64,000 nucleotides of DNA, taken from the NCBI GenBank assembly GCA_949128115.1, contig OX421963.1, forward strand, positions 83,089,602 through 83,153,601, in the 5' to 3' direction. Origin of the DNA: Anaspis maculata (taxonomy: Eukaryota; Arthropoda; Insecta; Coleoptera; Scraptiidae). The position numbers were made by a program, and so were the translations under genes. Below are positions 46,101-56,215 of the stretch, piece after piece. A model generated the notes under the pieces. The model searched no databases. It saw nothing but the letters and a program-made list of their open reading frames with translations, and was not told the DNA's origin. Each line of letters starts with the position of its first letter. Position 1 is the stretch's first letter.

Positions 46101-48332
46101 GTGACCTAGGTCGAGGTAGTCGCACATGAATGCTATGTACAGATCACGGAGTGTGTCCTGACGGACCAGGCGACGTTCGATAGCTAACCAACGGCGGTCA
46201 GCCATAGACCTGCAATGTTCAAAGGTGGGGGACTCCCTTTTGAAGGGAAGCGAAACCCCAAAACGACCTGAGGGACAACGGTAGACAGAGTCCCGGAAAC
46301 AAATTTCTGCACGTTCATCATCTGGGGACAAACGTGTTTTGGACGATGGTGACGAGATTTCCTCTACTTCCCAAAATTTGTGCAGAGACTCGTCGATTCC
46401 AGTTGGAGTGCAAACCAAAAAGGAATGCAGAGGTTTTGACGGGGTTTGAAAGGGACCGAGAAGAGCCCAGCCAAAAATGGTGTTTATGGCAACAGGCTGT
46501 GACGGACCTGACGAGACGATTCCCTCTTTCACGACTGACGGATAAACGTCGGCGCCCAACAACACTTGAATGGGGCCTGGCTTGAACCATGTGGGATCCG
46601 CCAGATTCGATAAGTTCAAGTGGAATTGATCCGGGTTCAAAGCGGTGTCTGGCAGATTACCACAAATCCTGCGCAGGACAATTAACTCCAATTCAGGGAT
46701 TGGGAGAGACTCATCATCAGCCTTGACCTGGCAAGTGACTGTGCCACACGTCGAATTGGCGGGGGTGAGACCCAAGCCAAAAACGGGCACATTGTGATTT
46801 GATGGGGATAGACCCAATTTGCGCACGCAGGAGTCCAAAATAAACGATGCCTGACTGGCAGGGTCTATGAGCGCACGGAGGCTTTGGTAGCCTCCCCACC
46901 GGTCACGAACGTGAACGATTGCCGTGGCCAACAAAACATGAGCTGCCTTGAGGCTTGAGGCGAGATTCGTCACCGAATTCGCGACATTTTCTGGAAGACC
47001 AGGGGAAACGATTTGCGGTAATTCAACTGGATTCGATAAAGAACTGGGTGACTCATGACCTGCAGTTCTATGTGGCTTGGGGAAGTGCAGCAAGGTGTGA
47101 TGCCTTGCGTGGCACTGCCGACACGAATACGACGATGGACATTTTGGAGCGCCGTGATTGGTGCTCAAGCAGTTGAGACAGAGCCTTTTCTGTTTGACCG
47201 CCAAATATCTGTCATTTGGGGACATTGACAGAAAAGTCTTGCACGCGGTGACTCTATGACTTCTCGCCCCACAATGAGAACATGCTGACTCATGCGACGT
47301 CGCTGGGGCAGATGAAGTCTGAGACACCAACGTATGTGAGGCCCACGACTTGCGGCTGACCTCGGGCTTCACGGTAACGGTGTTTGCCCGTGTGGAGCGG
47401 GAGTTCGATTGCGTTTTAGAATTTAAGGCAGTTGCCTCGAAAGCCTTGCATTGGTCGAGCACGAAAGACTTGACGTCTTCGTATTTGGGGAAGGGGGTGC
47501 CAGCTGACTGCACCTCGAAACGTTTTCGCGTCGACTCATCGAGTTTCTGGAGCAGCATGCTCGACAGGGTGAAATCCCACAGGTCGATATGCGGATACTG
47601 CTCGAGCGCCACTAAATTTTCGTTGAACGTGTTCACAAGATGGCGAAGCGCTTGCGCGGAGTCAGATGTGACGGAGGAGGCGTTCATCATCGACTGCCAG
47701 TAAAAAGTGACTAGCACGCGGTCGTTCTGGTATCTCTCAACCAACGAGTCGAACGCAATTATGTAATTATCTCCCGTCAATGGCAGGTGTTTAACCATTG
47801 AGAGAGGCTCACCAGATAAAGACGAGATCAGATACTGAAACCGTTCAATATCTGAGAGAGACTGGTTTCTGTGTATTAACGCCGTGAATAGATCATAGTA
47901 TGGTGGCCATGATTTTAACTTTCCGTCGAACAACGGCAACGCGATTTTTGGCAATCGGACATTGCTCCGGCCTGTCTCGAACCAAGTTTGCGAGGCTTGG
48001 CGAGAGAGCGAGGAAGTCGGCTCTGAATTCGCAAACGAGGCTTTTACCGCAGCAAGTTTGCCATACAAGCTGTCTGCCCGGAGTGTACGTTCAAGAAATG
48101 TAGCCTTCTGCTCCTCGGAGGCACTGGGGAGAGGGGCAGTGTTGACCGTGCTCTTGAAACCGTTGTAAATTTCCGCCGCAATGTCAAACGTGGCTAAAAA
48201 TGCCGGTTGGAGGCTTGGCTCGGTGGTAGCTGTGACGCCTTGTTCCAGAAGGGGCTCAAGGCGCGCAATAGCTATCGCGATGGACGATAAAGTTGCGTCC
48301 ATTGTGTACGACACAAAGAAAAATGAAAACAA
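43104..48332 (-). CDS. BEL/Pao gag-pol polyprotein
   Basis: A single 1,742-residue frame encoding all proteins for retrotransposition. By residue: gag domain of the DUF1759 type about 20-300; three Cys/His knuckles at 351-418 (CSHCGARSHRVTAC, CLNCLSTNHGAPKC, CRQCHARHH); aspartic-protease-like segment at 487-600 (ALIDPASQASFIL); reverse transcriptase about 760-930 with CDIRQMY (821) and YVDD (898-901); RNase H about 1065-1200 (FCDAS, RLELC, WTDS, DNPAD); integrase zinc-binding site 1387-1422 (HCHPG...CYRC) and DDE core with LDYGGP, YSDNGTNFVG and GLWESG (1454, 1520, 1562); DUF5641-type tail 1640-1735. The natural start is probably Met11 (codon ending at 48302), since the first ten residues look like leader sequence. 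The protease D-P-A in place of the usual D-S/T-G is odd. No stop or frameshift. Confidence 0.93.
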   Translation of the reverse strand: MFSFFFVSYTMDATLSSIAIAIARLEPLLEQGVTATTEPSLQPAFLATFDIAAEIYNGFKSTVNTAPLPSASEEQKATFLERTLRADSLYGKLAAVKASFANSEPTSSLSRQASQTWFETGRSNVRLPKIALPLFDGKLKSWPPYYDLFTALIHRNQSLSDIERFQYLISSLSGEPLSMVKHLPLTGDNYIIAFDSLVERYQNDRVLVTFYWQSMMNASSVTSDSAQALRHLVNTFNENLVALEQYPHIDLWDFTLSSMLLQKLDESTRKRFEVQSAGTPFPKYEDVKSFVLDQCKAFEATALNSKTQSNSRSTRANTVTVKPEVSRKSWASHTLVSQTSSAPATSHESACSHCGARSHRVTACKTFLSMSPNDRYLAVKQKRLCLNCLSTNHGAPKCPSSYSCRQCHARHHTLLHFPKPHRTAGHESPSSLSNPVELPQIVSPGLPENVANSVTNLASSLKAAHVLLATAIVHVRDRWGGYQSLRALIDPASQASFILDSCVRKLGLSPSNHNVPVFGLGLTPANSTCGTVTCQVKADDESLPIPELELIVLRRICGNLPDTALNPDQFHLNLSNLADPTWFKPGPIQVLLGADVYPSVVKEGIVSSGPSQPVAINTIFGWALLGPFQTPSKPLHSFLVCTPTGIDESLHKFWEVEEISSPSSKTRLSPDDERAEICFRDSVYRCPSGRFGVSLPFKRESPTFEHCRSMADRRWLAIERRLVRQDTLRDLYIAFMCDYLDLGHMTLLDAEPPDSEACYIPHHPIVKIEDDKPKIRVVFDASAQAPNHLSLNETLLVGPKLQQDIAALLLQFRCEPIVFTCDIRQMYRQILISPEHRKYQLIRFRFSPDRPIETYQLNTITYGVSSAPFLAVRTLLHLAEQSASKCPLASQAIRRNLYVDDLLCGANSVESARELQTQLINLLKSGCFELRKWASNHPDVLQDIPLDHDRTQPSTFSDVADDTVKILGLQWQAATDTFSFTVHPNELPCTKRSILSEVARIYDPLGFLCPVAFFAKHLIQRLWKLGLDWDDTPPDIVCQQWLRFQSELSLLSRLQIPRHTFPSPADRCQLHTFCDASESGYASVLYVRYLRNGVPTIRLLTAKSKVAPVKLLTVPRLELCAAVLLSNLVAFTVAALAGTVQFDAIFAWTDSTVVLSWLRSSSHRWKTFVAHRVEHIQQRVPPQCWRHVSTSDNPADPASRGLFPEDMLSCSLWWSGPPFLSSADDTWPDDKFSVSSPDIASEERKLALVVRVPQPPPIDIDDLVLRISSLRKIQGAVAYFYRFCKCKSDEKFTGPLSDTELHFALLYIVKHVQQKVFAVEIASLRNGKPCSRPFRKLSPFLDRDDVLRVGGRLKHCHELPFATRHPALLPSRHVLTGLVIRQVHSRHCHPGLNNTCYLLQQNFWILSTRRAVRHYLASCYRCFRTKPQTFSPTMGDLPSARISQLKPFSCVGLDYGGPFPILMSRARGVRTTKAYICLFVCFATKALHVEVASDLSTDAFLAALRRFIARRGRCSTIYSDNGTNFVGAHRQLTTSMQLAAESEAITWRFIPPSSPHFGGLWESGIKAVKTHLSRVIGDQILTFEELTTLVTQVEALLNSRPLSELSSDPNDLCPLTPGHFLTLEPLTAPPDPDLSHLKFSRLSRWQLVQSMQQRFWARWRDEYLHTLYQRGKWHKSRHLESADVGSLVLIKDESAPPLKWRLGRISKLFPGKDGICRVADVRTQRDVLRRPMVKLCPLPSGQ

Positions 48333-48525
48333 AGCAACTGACCCTTAGGTTGGCGTACCTGAATGGCGAACCCAACCCAGGTGAAAAAGTGCGAATGAGA
48401 CGGGCGAAAAACGAATTGATCAACACGCCGGACCAACGCACAAGTGTCACGTGGGTTTGACCCGTGACTTTAAAGTTTCAATAGTGAGGTGAATTAAATT
48501 CCTGACTGTACCATGCTTAGCCTGT

Positions 48526-48544
48526 ATCCGGCTACGAAGGACCA
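48526..48544 (-). promoter_or_regulatory. Primer-binding site of the BEL element
   Basis: Minus-strand TGGTCCTTCGTAGCCGGAT begins with the TGG complementary to a tRNA 3' CCA end, seven bases from the 5' LTR. It resembles the complement of the 3' end of tRNA-Tyr apart from one extra base; the tRNA assignment is from memory and tentative. Confidence 0.6.
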
Positions 48545-48551
48545 ATTTATA

Positions 48552-49515
48552 TGTTAGCGCGGTACACATAAAGACGGCAGCCTTCCGATGAAGGCTGCAT
48601 TAAAACAATAACTCTTGGATTAGGAAAGCAGCAAGCGACAGTCAGAAATAAAATTCACAACAACAATCAAAAACTTTAATGCAAAACAAAGAAAAAAACA
48701 CAAACAGACAGAATTACAAAACAATAAAAAAAAAACAATGTGAATTAAATGAAGTGAAAAATCCGAGTGGTTCTGATCGGGGGCAGATTCGCTGGCGCCG
48801 AGTGGCGTCCTGAAAACGAGACGAACTGCACTGAAGGTATACACCCCGGCAAACGGGAATAAACGGTAAATGGTAAAAACAATGGAAAATATGGAACTTA
48901 CGGGATCTTATTCGGTGGCGGCGTCGTCCTGGCGGAGTCCGAAGGCGGCGTCGTGGTGGATGGCCGTTCTGGTGGTGGATTTCCTGGCGAAATGTACGAG
49001 TGCCCGTGTTCGTCACCAAAATGGCGGACGAACGACTCGATCCCGTCCGAAACTGGAGCTTTGTGTGCGGCTGGCTGATCCAAGCCGCTCCCCGGTGAAA
49101 GCGGTGAAAACTGCCGCTTTCTGGACTTGAAGATGCTGCAGAGCTCCTCCAGGAGTCACTATCGGACGCGATGGGCCTTGGATGGGCTTCTGGTCGAGTA
49201 CGAATGTACGCCGATGGCACGACAAGATGGCCGCGAGAACGATGACCAAAAAAAGACGGCGTGGCTTCCCGCTCGACGTACAGAGATCAACGCCGCTTCG
49301 AACGAAGCGGCAAAGGCACGAGCGGAAAGAAAGCCGAAGAATGCCGAAGACGGCCGAAGAAAGTGCTGGAGCTCGTTTACGCTTGCGCCTGACAGCCAAG
49401 TGCCAGGCACACCGAACAGGGGGTGAGGGGTGAGGACTTGGACGACACAGGGATATTTTGGGTTGCATACCCTCAATGCACACGAATGCAGTTTTCAATG
49501 AACGGGGCCGAGACA
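48552..49515 (-). repeat. BEL 5' LTR
   Basis: 964-bp partner of the LTR at 42020-42984, with the same TG/CA ends and almost identical sequence. It would carry the element's promoter; no TATA box was confidently located. Confidence 0.93.
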
Positions 49516-49520
49516 CCAGT
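49516..49520. repeat. BEL target-site duplication, right copy (CCAGT)
   Basis: Direct continuation of E3 follows at once, confirming the insertion site. Confidence 0.9.
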
Positions 49521-50778
49521 ACTTCCGCAATACCTCATTTGTTGGAATTTTTTCAAAATATGTGCAATAGTTTGCCGCTACGATGATTTTATTCACATAT
49601 CTACCCGAAACTACCCCTTCAACTACCCCTACAATATCGCATAGCCTTTACCTTGATGCGTTATTTACGAGTTGAAAGAACTTTTGCCTACTAACCGTTT
49701 CATTGAAATGATGGTGTCTTCTACGATGATAGTACAAAACCTTTCCTGTAACTACCCCTAGAAATCGCCTCTTTAGTTAAAGGTATGCAAACCTCATTTG
49801 GAAGCTCAGAGAAGGTGCGATTGAATAAGTTCAAAATGATTTCGCGATGACCTTACACGCATCAAGGTAAAGGCTATGCGATATTGAAGGGGTAGTTGAA
49901 GGGGTAGTTTCGGGTAGATATGTGAATGAAATCATCGTAGCGGCAAACTATTGAACATATTTTGAAAAAATTCCAACAAATGAGGTATTGCGGAACTACT
50001 GGTTTTTTAAAGGGTAGTTCTTTTCCGAAAGGGTAGCTACTGTTGGGATGACCTACGCAGAGGGTCATCGTGTAGCATCACTTTTTTAGTGGAACAGTTG
50101 AAAAAGAAGTTTTTTTGAATTTTCATGTACATATTGCATGTCTTATCCTATCAACCCTGCCCTTGCAGTCAAGGGGTGGTTTTTAGGGAGCTGTACGTGT
50201 GGGGTCATCGCAGTATCCTTATTTCAATCCAATTATTGATGAGTAATTTCCTTATGCCTTTTAAATGAAGCATTGCATATCTTGTTGTGAGATGGGGTCC
50301 CAAAAGGGGTAGTTTCTAGGGGATGTGGAGGCTCAAATGAAAATCTTCGTAAGCAAATTCAATATGGACGCCATTTGAAAACAAACAATGTCTCTATTTC
50401 TTCTTCTTAATCAGAAAGTGCATATTTCAGAAAATTGAGCACAATCTTTTGAAAAAAAAAGTTGGGGTAAAAATTCCAAAACCGTTTTGGCATGATGATT
50501 CAACCTTTCAAAAGCAGGCGATAGAAAAAATCTCGGATTTTTTTTTCGAAAGTTGCACAAGGTGAAAGATTGCCCATATCTGCACGTTCTCCGTTGGCAC
50601 CCTGTATATGACAAATTGTGCAATCAAACTTATCATCAATACCAGCACTCGATAGTCAAAGGAATGACCTTTCCTCACATGCCTGAATTTCTGGAATCCG
50701 TCAAATATTTTCCGAGCTATCTCAATTTGAAAACGCACTTAATTTTTAGGTGTTGCAGTTCAATTGTCAAGCAGTTTA

Positions 50779-51105
50779 GATGGTGTGACTGGTTCAATTC
50801 CAAGAGCATGTCGGGTCAATGATGTTGTGTGGCTTCGACAATCTAGTGTTGCTTGGATCATGTTTCGTGAAGCATGAAACGTTTCGTTTGTGCAAAGCTT
50901 TCTGGCTCAGCAGAAATCATCCGGAGAATGTCCCTGGACTTTGCTGAGGATGTTGCGCATCTTCACTTCAGGTCTGATGTGAACAATTCATTTCCGGGGG
51001 ACCAATTTTAATCTTGCATCTCAGGTACAAGCGTTCGCAAAAGTGGAGTTGTCATTCATAAAACAAGATCAGAATCAGCAGTAAATGCTTCACACAAAAA
51101 TTAAT
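50779..51105. other. Right flank of E3
   Basis: No gene. Text such as GTTTCGTGAAGCATGAAACG and GATGTTG recurs and resembles the left flank at 40,700-41,230. The two flanks were contiguous before E3 inserted. Confidence 0.35.
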
Positions 51106-51395
51106 AAAGATTTTTCAACATCGGTCCCTTCTTTGAACACTCTTGGCTTGAATGGTTTGACAAGAAAAAAAAACAAATCCTTCCCCAAAGGCTTACTCTC
51201 CTGAACAATTCCAATTTGAGAAAAATACAATTGCTTCCATCGCTCCCCTTTTTTAACATTCCTGAGCTATAAAAAAACTTGCCCCTTGGACAATCCTCAT
51301 TTCTCCTCTCCTTGGACAATCCTTTCTCTGGAACACTCCTGGCTTCTCCCCATAGCGCCCCCCTTCTCAAACAATTCTGGTCACGGCACTACTTT
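51106..51395. repeat. Degenerate ~27-30-bp GGACAATCC minisatellite
   Basis: Roughly eight diverged units with a core of the form CTTNTCTGGAACAATCCTGGCTT: for example CTTGGACAATCCTCATTTC, CTTGGACAATCCTTTCTCTG, GGAACACTCCTGGCTTCTCC, CTGAACAATTCCAATTTG. It is pyrimidine-rich on the plus strand, like the larger arrays, but with its own unit. Confidence 0.6.
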
Positions 51396-53736
51396 GTGAT
51401 GGTACGATTTACCTGGGATAGCTTGATTTTGCCATTTTTGGCGGAATCCTGTTTGAGTTTGTACCCGATGAAACAATCACAGTTTAATGAAACAAAGCTC
51501 TCCGACTCCGACAATCACACTTTACCTAGACCAGAGCACCTGGAGCTTACTCATTGCATCTTAGTATTATTTTTTTCAGAAAATGATTCCAAAAACTTCA
51601 ATGATACAAATTTGGCGTGGTGTTCCTAGGTCTCTGGTTCAACGGTACAAAGCGCTGGATATATTTTATGACAGGCACCCTCAATAAACTGATGCATAAA
51701 TAAATGCAGTTCGGGTCTTCTCATTGAGATGTGCCTTTAGGAATAATAGCCGGATAATATCGAATCGGAATGGTTTTGATTGATTACGTACACCGCGGCC
51801 TCACCAAGATTTCATCACACAGGAATTTCAAGAAATCAAAAAAAGTCCTTTCCAAGAAAGGTCCGATACACTTCAATATCAAACAAAAAACTGGCAAATC
51901 AGACAATAATGAATTTCCATCAAATTCAAAAATTCTGAATAGTTCAAGGATCACCCTCTTCACACAATTGAGGCAATCTGTATCATGTTACACACTGATT
52001 CGAGAATCAGGATTCGATACAATCTGCTTTAACCTTGATGTGCATGTTTGTTTTGAGGAACAGAACAACAAAAAGAGTAATGGGGGCTATTAGCAGAGTT
52101 TGCCTTGTTCATAGCAATATGAATTAATCACTTCAATAGTGGCAATCTCGGAAAGGTGTGATACATTAATTTTGCTGGCGCTCGATTGCATAATTTGAGA
52201 AGCCTTAAAAATACTGGAATAAGTTTGTGGGATATAGAAACAGCGTAATATAAAGCCCGCGATCAAAGCCCACAGAAAGCTTACAATTCAAGACTAGATA
52301 TCCGCCTGAAAATTGAAATATAAAATTGAACACGCTTTCAGCTCTTAGTCTACAGACATTTTTTGATGATAATACATATTACAAAAATAATAGGTAGTAG
52401 TAAAGTAACGATTGAATTCAACAGCGTTGTTATTTTCGAACAGCCCGCATGCATGTTTGATAAAATCAATATTCAAGATGCGTACAATTGACAGGATGAA
52501 ATAAACGTTTTATCTGTATCTCATCGAGCACACGTATATATCTCTCCTCTCGGTTGCAGATATATGCAACTCGGATAGCTAAATGCGCTGTTTGTAGAGA
52601 ATCCAGTTATGTAAAGAATGATTCATATTACAATATGCTTGGAAATTGAACAAATTGCCCGAGTGCCATTATGAATATGTAACGTGGTTAATAATAAATA
52701 TGACCTGGAAGTGGATTTGTATATGGATTATAATGTATGCCCACTTTTGTTTATGCTGATGATGAAGTTATTACCGGCTATATGAAGCGTTAAATAATGT
52801 AGAATATTAATATTAATATGCCGCACGGCACATATGAGTAGTAATTATATTATTACCGCGCGGGTATTTACAATTTCAAATTGCCAATTCCAGGAATGAT
52901 TATTCGCATATAAGCGAAATGCTAATTATTATATGGCGAAGGCATCGGGCATATTTTATGGTTTTGGCGAAAAAACCGGCGCGGTTATATTCTTGGTTGT
53001 TCTCCACAGTGAATTACGATAATGTTAAAATTGCGGTGGAATTGAATTGTGGTTTTTTTAAATGATTGATGAATCGTGCTGGTGCGGAATTAGAGCTCTG
53101 CGTCGTGGAAGGTTGCAGATCATTACATTTTTTGTTCGGCTCGTGATGAGTATCTGCAACAAAGTTGCATTTGTTCATAAAGAATAGTAAACAAGGTGAA
53201 TTTGTACTGCGGATTTTATAAAAAAGTGAATTTGCAGCAAAATGGCTATAGGCGCAGGAAAGACACTGCAATGCTTTCCGACCTCATTGTTGGAGTTGCG
53301 ATAGGATTGATTTATATAGTTTTTAATTGTTTCGACTTACACAACAGCTCACTTAAGTGTATGGTAGAGCAGTAATTGGTAGCTGATTGTTTATAACTGC
53401 TGACAAGCAATAAACCTGTAATTCTCACATACTGTCCAATCAAGATTTAACGCTAGCTCATTGTTTCTAAAGATTCTCATCTTGCATTTTCACATTAGTT
53501 TGATTATAGACTTTAGTTCAGTAGCAGATTCACTGACAGGCACCTTTAGTTAGATTCATTTTAGGATGCCTATAAGCTTGCATAATAGGAGCTCCCAAAA
53601 AAAGTTTGATATTAACTGACAACTTCTTTTTAATATCGCACTGTTATAAACGTACCTGAATAAGTGATCTATATAAAAATGATGTAGTTTCACCATAGCT
53701 TTGCTACAAAAAGATCAAACGTAAAAAATAAATGGA
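51396..53736. promoter_or_regulatory. Unique-looking DNA upstream of the knirps-family exon
   Basis: No transposon signature and no credible exon. The 52.6-53.0 kb part is AT-rich with several homeodomain-type cores (TAATTA, GCTAATTATT) and one TTTTATGG Caudal/Abd-B-like core. Regulatory function is inferred only from position and texture. An upstream leader exon must exist if the 3' splice site at 53750 is used, but it could not be located. Confidence 0.3.
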
Positions 53737-53750
53737 TTTGTCTTTTCCAG
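53737..53750 (+). other. 3' splice site (acceptor) before the knirps-family exon
   Basis: ATTTGTCTTTTCCAG is a pyrimidine-rich tract ending in CAG exactly before the ATG. This implies a 5' untranslated exon upstream, with the coding sequence beginning at the first base of this exon. If the acceptor is not used, the exon could extend further left. Confidence 0.65.
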
Positions 53751-53828
53751 ATGAACCAGCTATGCAAGGTTTGCGGGGAGCCAGCGGCCGGTTTCCACTT
53801 TGGAGCTTTCACCTGCGAGGGTTGCAAG
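53751..53828 (+). CDS. Knirps-family (NR0A) nuclear receptor, exon with first zinc finger
   Basis: Partial gene. The 26 codons start at ATG 53751 (Met-Asn-Gln-Leu) and encode [20 protein letters not shown] followed by Cys-Lys: the complete first zinc finger of a nuclear-receptor DNA-binding domain, with four metal-binding cysteines and the P-box CEGCK that reads the DNA half-site. The [17 protein letters not shown] text and the start only four residues before the first cysteine are characteristic of the insect knirps, knirps-related and eagle group, orphan receptors without a ligand-binding domain that act as nuclear transcriptional regulators in segmentation and neural or tracheal development. 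The frame ends in phase 0 at AAG|GTCAGT, a strong donor placed where this family splits its DNA-binding domain. The second finger was not found in the remaining 10 kb, so the intron is long. Which paralogue it is cannot be told. Confidence 0.88.
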
Positions 53829-56215
53829 GTCAGTGTTGCCAACGTTTTTCGAAATTTTCTCACCATCACTCAACCCATCATGCCCATGCCCACCAACACA
53901 CTGTCCGTGTGTTATACATAATGCATCCGTAATGAACACATCTGCATATTTCAACCACGCGTGCTACTCTTGATTTGTGTTCGTCTGCATGTAGGTTCTA
54001 TACCTTTTTCCACGGATTACGCAACAATTAAATTTTTGTTCAAGAAATTTTCTCGCGGCGCGATCAAATCCGCTTCGATTGATTTCGGTCCGACACAATA
54101 CCACATAAACCCAGTTCAGAATAATAACAATATAACGACCCATTCCATGTGGGCAAGCGCAATACTGAATCTGGTGTTTGACATAAACCACGAAACGGCT
54201 TTTAATTATAAAGACAATCCAAGCATCGCATAATGCATACCTGGCTAATACCAGTTTGGTTCCAGCAATTAATCGCTTGAAAAAGTTATAATTTGTAACG
54301 GACGTATTTTTGACGTGGTGCTAATGAGAAGAAGGACTGGGAAAAGGTGCCGGTTAACAGCTGACTCTCCGGGAAAAGGTCATTGCGAACAATACGTCCG
54401 TGGCTAATTGCATCCAGTCGACAAATCTTTGTGTTGGTCGTGTGATAATGAAAATCCATCTTGTGCAGGGACAAGTCCAGTCCTTTGAAAAAGTGGTCCA
54501 TCAATGTCGCAACTCGCGGGTATCATCATTACAAAACGCTGCTCGCGCTCTCATATAGCGTTGACATCAATAAGGTGTTGTGAAAAAATTGGAATTAATT
54601 CATCTTTCGCATCATTTCAAGTACGTTACTTTCTATATACCTACACCTTGGCGACATGTTTGCAGTTTTTGCATCCGCGTATCATCATCGCGGGTATATT
54701 TTTAGGTCGCCGACCTTGCTACGGAAAAAAACGACGTCAATCATTGTCGAAATTTTTGTTCCAACGTAATTTGTTGCCTGTTGTTCGGCGATTATTGTAC
54801 ACATACAGGAGAAAAACACGGGAATCCTTTTCTTGCCGGCGATGCGCTCACGGCGGGTAAATGTCATGCGTGAGAGGTTGTTGCGACATTTGGAGTGTTC
54901 GAGCTTTGCGAATTGGAAAGATCACAAGAAAATGACAAATGAAGCGGCAGGATTTTTGTCGGAACAAGGGCGACATTTCCTGAGATTAATGTGCAGCTAA
55001 ACTGCTATGAACACCGTGTATTACATAAATTGCTTGATTGATGCCTTCGGGTGCGATTAAAATTAGTTTAAGGCCATCGAGAGGCGCTTCAGCCTTACGC
55101 CAGTAACGTAAAGTAACAGAGCTTCAATTAGCCCGAACCGATCCTTGCAAAATACATACTTAGTACTTTATATTATTCTCATTGCTGTGAGATGCTGAAT
55201 AGCGAATGAGTGTTGAAGGCTATACGTACTTGGCTTCAAAAATTTGAAATGAAAACGTCAACATGCATGCGTGAGTGACGACATACTGTCCACCACATAA
55301 GCTTACATTTTCATTTTTTACGGTTTTTAATACAGAAAGTTCTCCTTTTTGGTTTTCGAATAGGCACCTACAATAACGTGCACCGTATTACGGTCAGATT
55401 GATATGAATCGACAAGATCGTTTATGACCTGATCCAGAATTGATTTCACCCATCCCAAAAAAAACAAAAAATTCACTCAAGGAAACATTTCTTTTTAACT
55501 AAATTTTTGTTGTGTAATAAAGGTGTTCTTGAAATAGATGATCACCATTTTCAAAGTCGGCACATTCTGTTGCGAATTTGTTTTGAGTAGCTACTTTAAC
55601 AACTATATAACCGTGGGTTCCACAAAAAAAAACCGAAATCAGTTGATTGCGATTTTTGTTTTCAATTTGTAGCTGACTGATCAATGGAAATGCTGATTTA
55701 TCTGGCAATAGTGAAAAGATTATGAGTCCAGTACAAACTTCAGGCATTTTCTTGTGGTTAATCGATCAGACTTCTGTAGAAAATAGTTCAATTACTCTGC
55801 AATCAGCCTGATTTTTTTGTGGAACTGACGGTTAGAGACAAACGTTAATTTAAATTCTCACTAGTGATTACGGCGCATGTACTAAATACTAATTAATCAC
55901 AATTTACATATAAATTGTCTCACTTCGGTGTCTTTCTTGTTAATTTGGCTGTGTGCACATAGTTCTGAATTCATTTCAAACTGATGCTCCGGTTTCAAAC
56001 CGCCCCTCATAACCCCGCTTCTGCATTCCACATTATTTCAGACTTCCTCCGTGAAAGCCTTGAAGCCTATCGTCGGTTCCACTATTATTTTAGCATACTA
56101 TTCCAACATCGGTTGCTAGTCCAATCGCGAGAGCTCTAGAAAAATCTATTACCCAAGTACTATAGGCTTCGCGAGTATTCCGACAAGATCTCGCAGTGCA
56201 CGGCTCCTCCGCCAA
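53829..56215 (+). other. Start of the large intron of the knirps-family gene
   Basis: Begins with the donor GTCAGT. The sequence up to 56.2 kb contains no clear transposon and no second-finger exon. AT-rich and unique-looking; regulatory elements are likely in such introns, but none could be assigned. Confidence 0.5.

Larger units (their letters stand above)
42020..49515 (-). mobile_element. BEL/Pao LTR retrotransposon, apparently intact
   Basis: A complete 7,496-bp element on the minus strand: two ~965-bp LTRs with TG...CA ends, a primer-binding site, one uninterrupted 1,742-codon gag-pol frame, a polypurine tract and a perfect CCAGT target duplication. The two LTRs differ by one substitution (42597 G against 49128 A) and one base in a poly-A run, as judged by eye, so the insertion is young. 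There is no envelope-like frame. It lies inside E3 and therefore dates after E3. Confidence 0.93.
41240..50776. mobile_element. Element E3: long-TIR element split by the BEL retrotransposon
   Basis: Left tip AACTGCTTGACAATTGAACT and its exact inverse at the right end, with TA outside each (41238-41239, 50777-50778). Each arm has a subterminal hairpin, CACCTAA-AAA-TTAGGTG, and a CAGGGTG box starting 172 bp from the tip. With the BEL insertion and one target copy removed, E3 is about 2.04 kb, with arms of roughly 925 bp and a loop of about 195 bp (49661-49855). No transposase frame. It shares tip, hairpin plan and box spacing with E1 and E2 although the sequences have diverged. Confidence 0.8.

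Noticed and set aside
53732..53932. 66-codon frame overlapping the nuclear-receptor exon
   Set aside because: Out of register with the zinc-finger frame; it reads through the splice donor.
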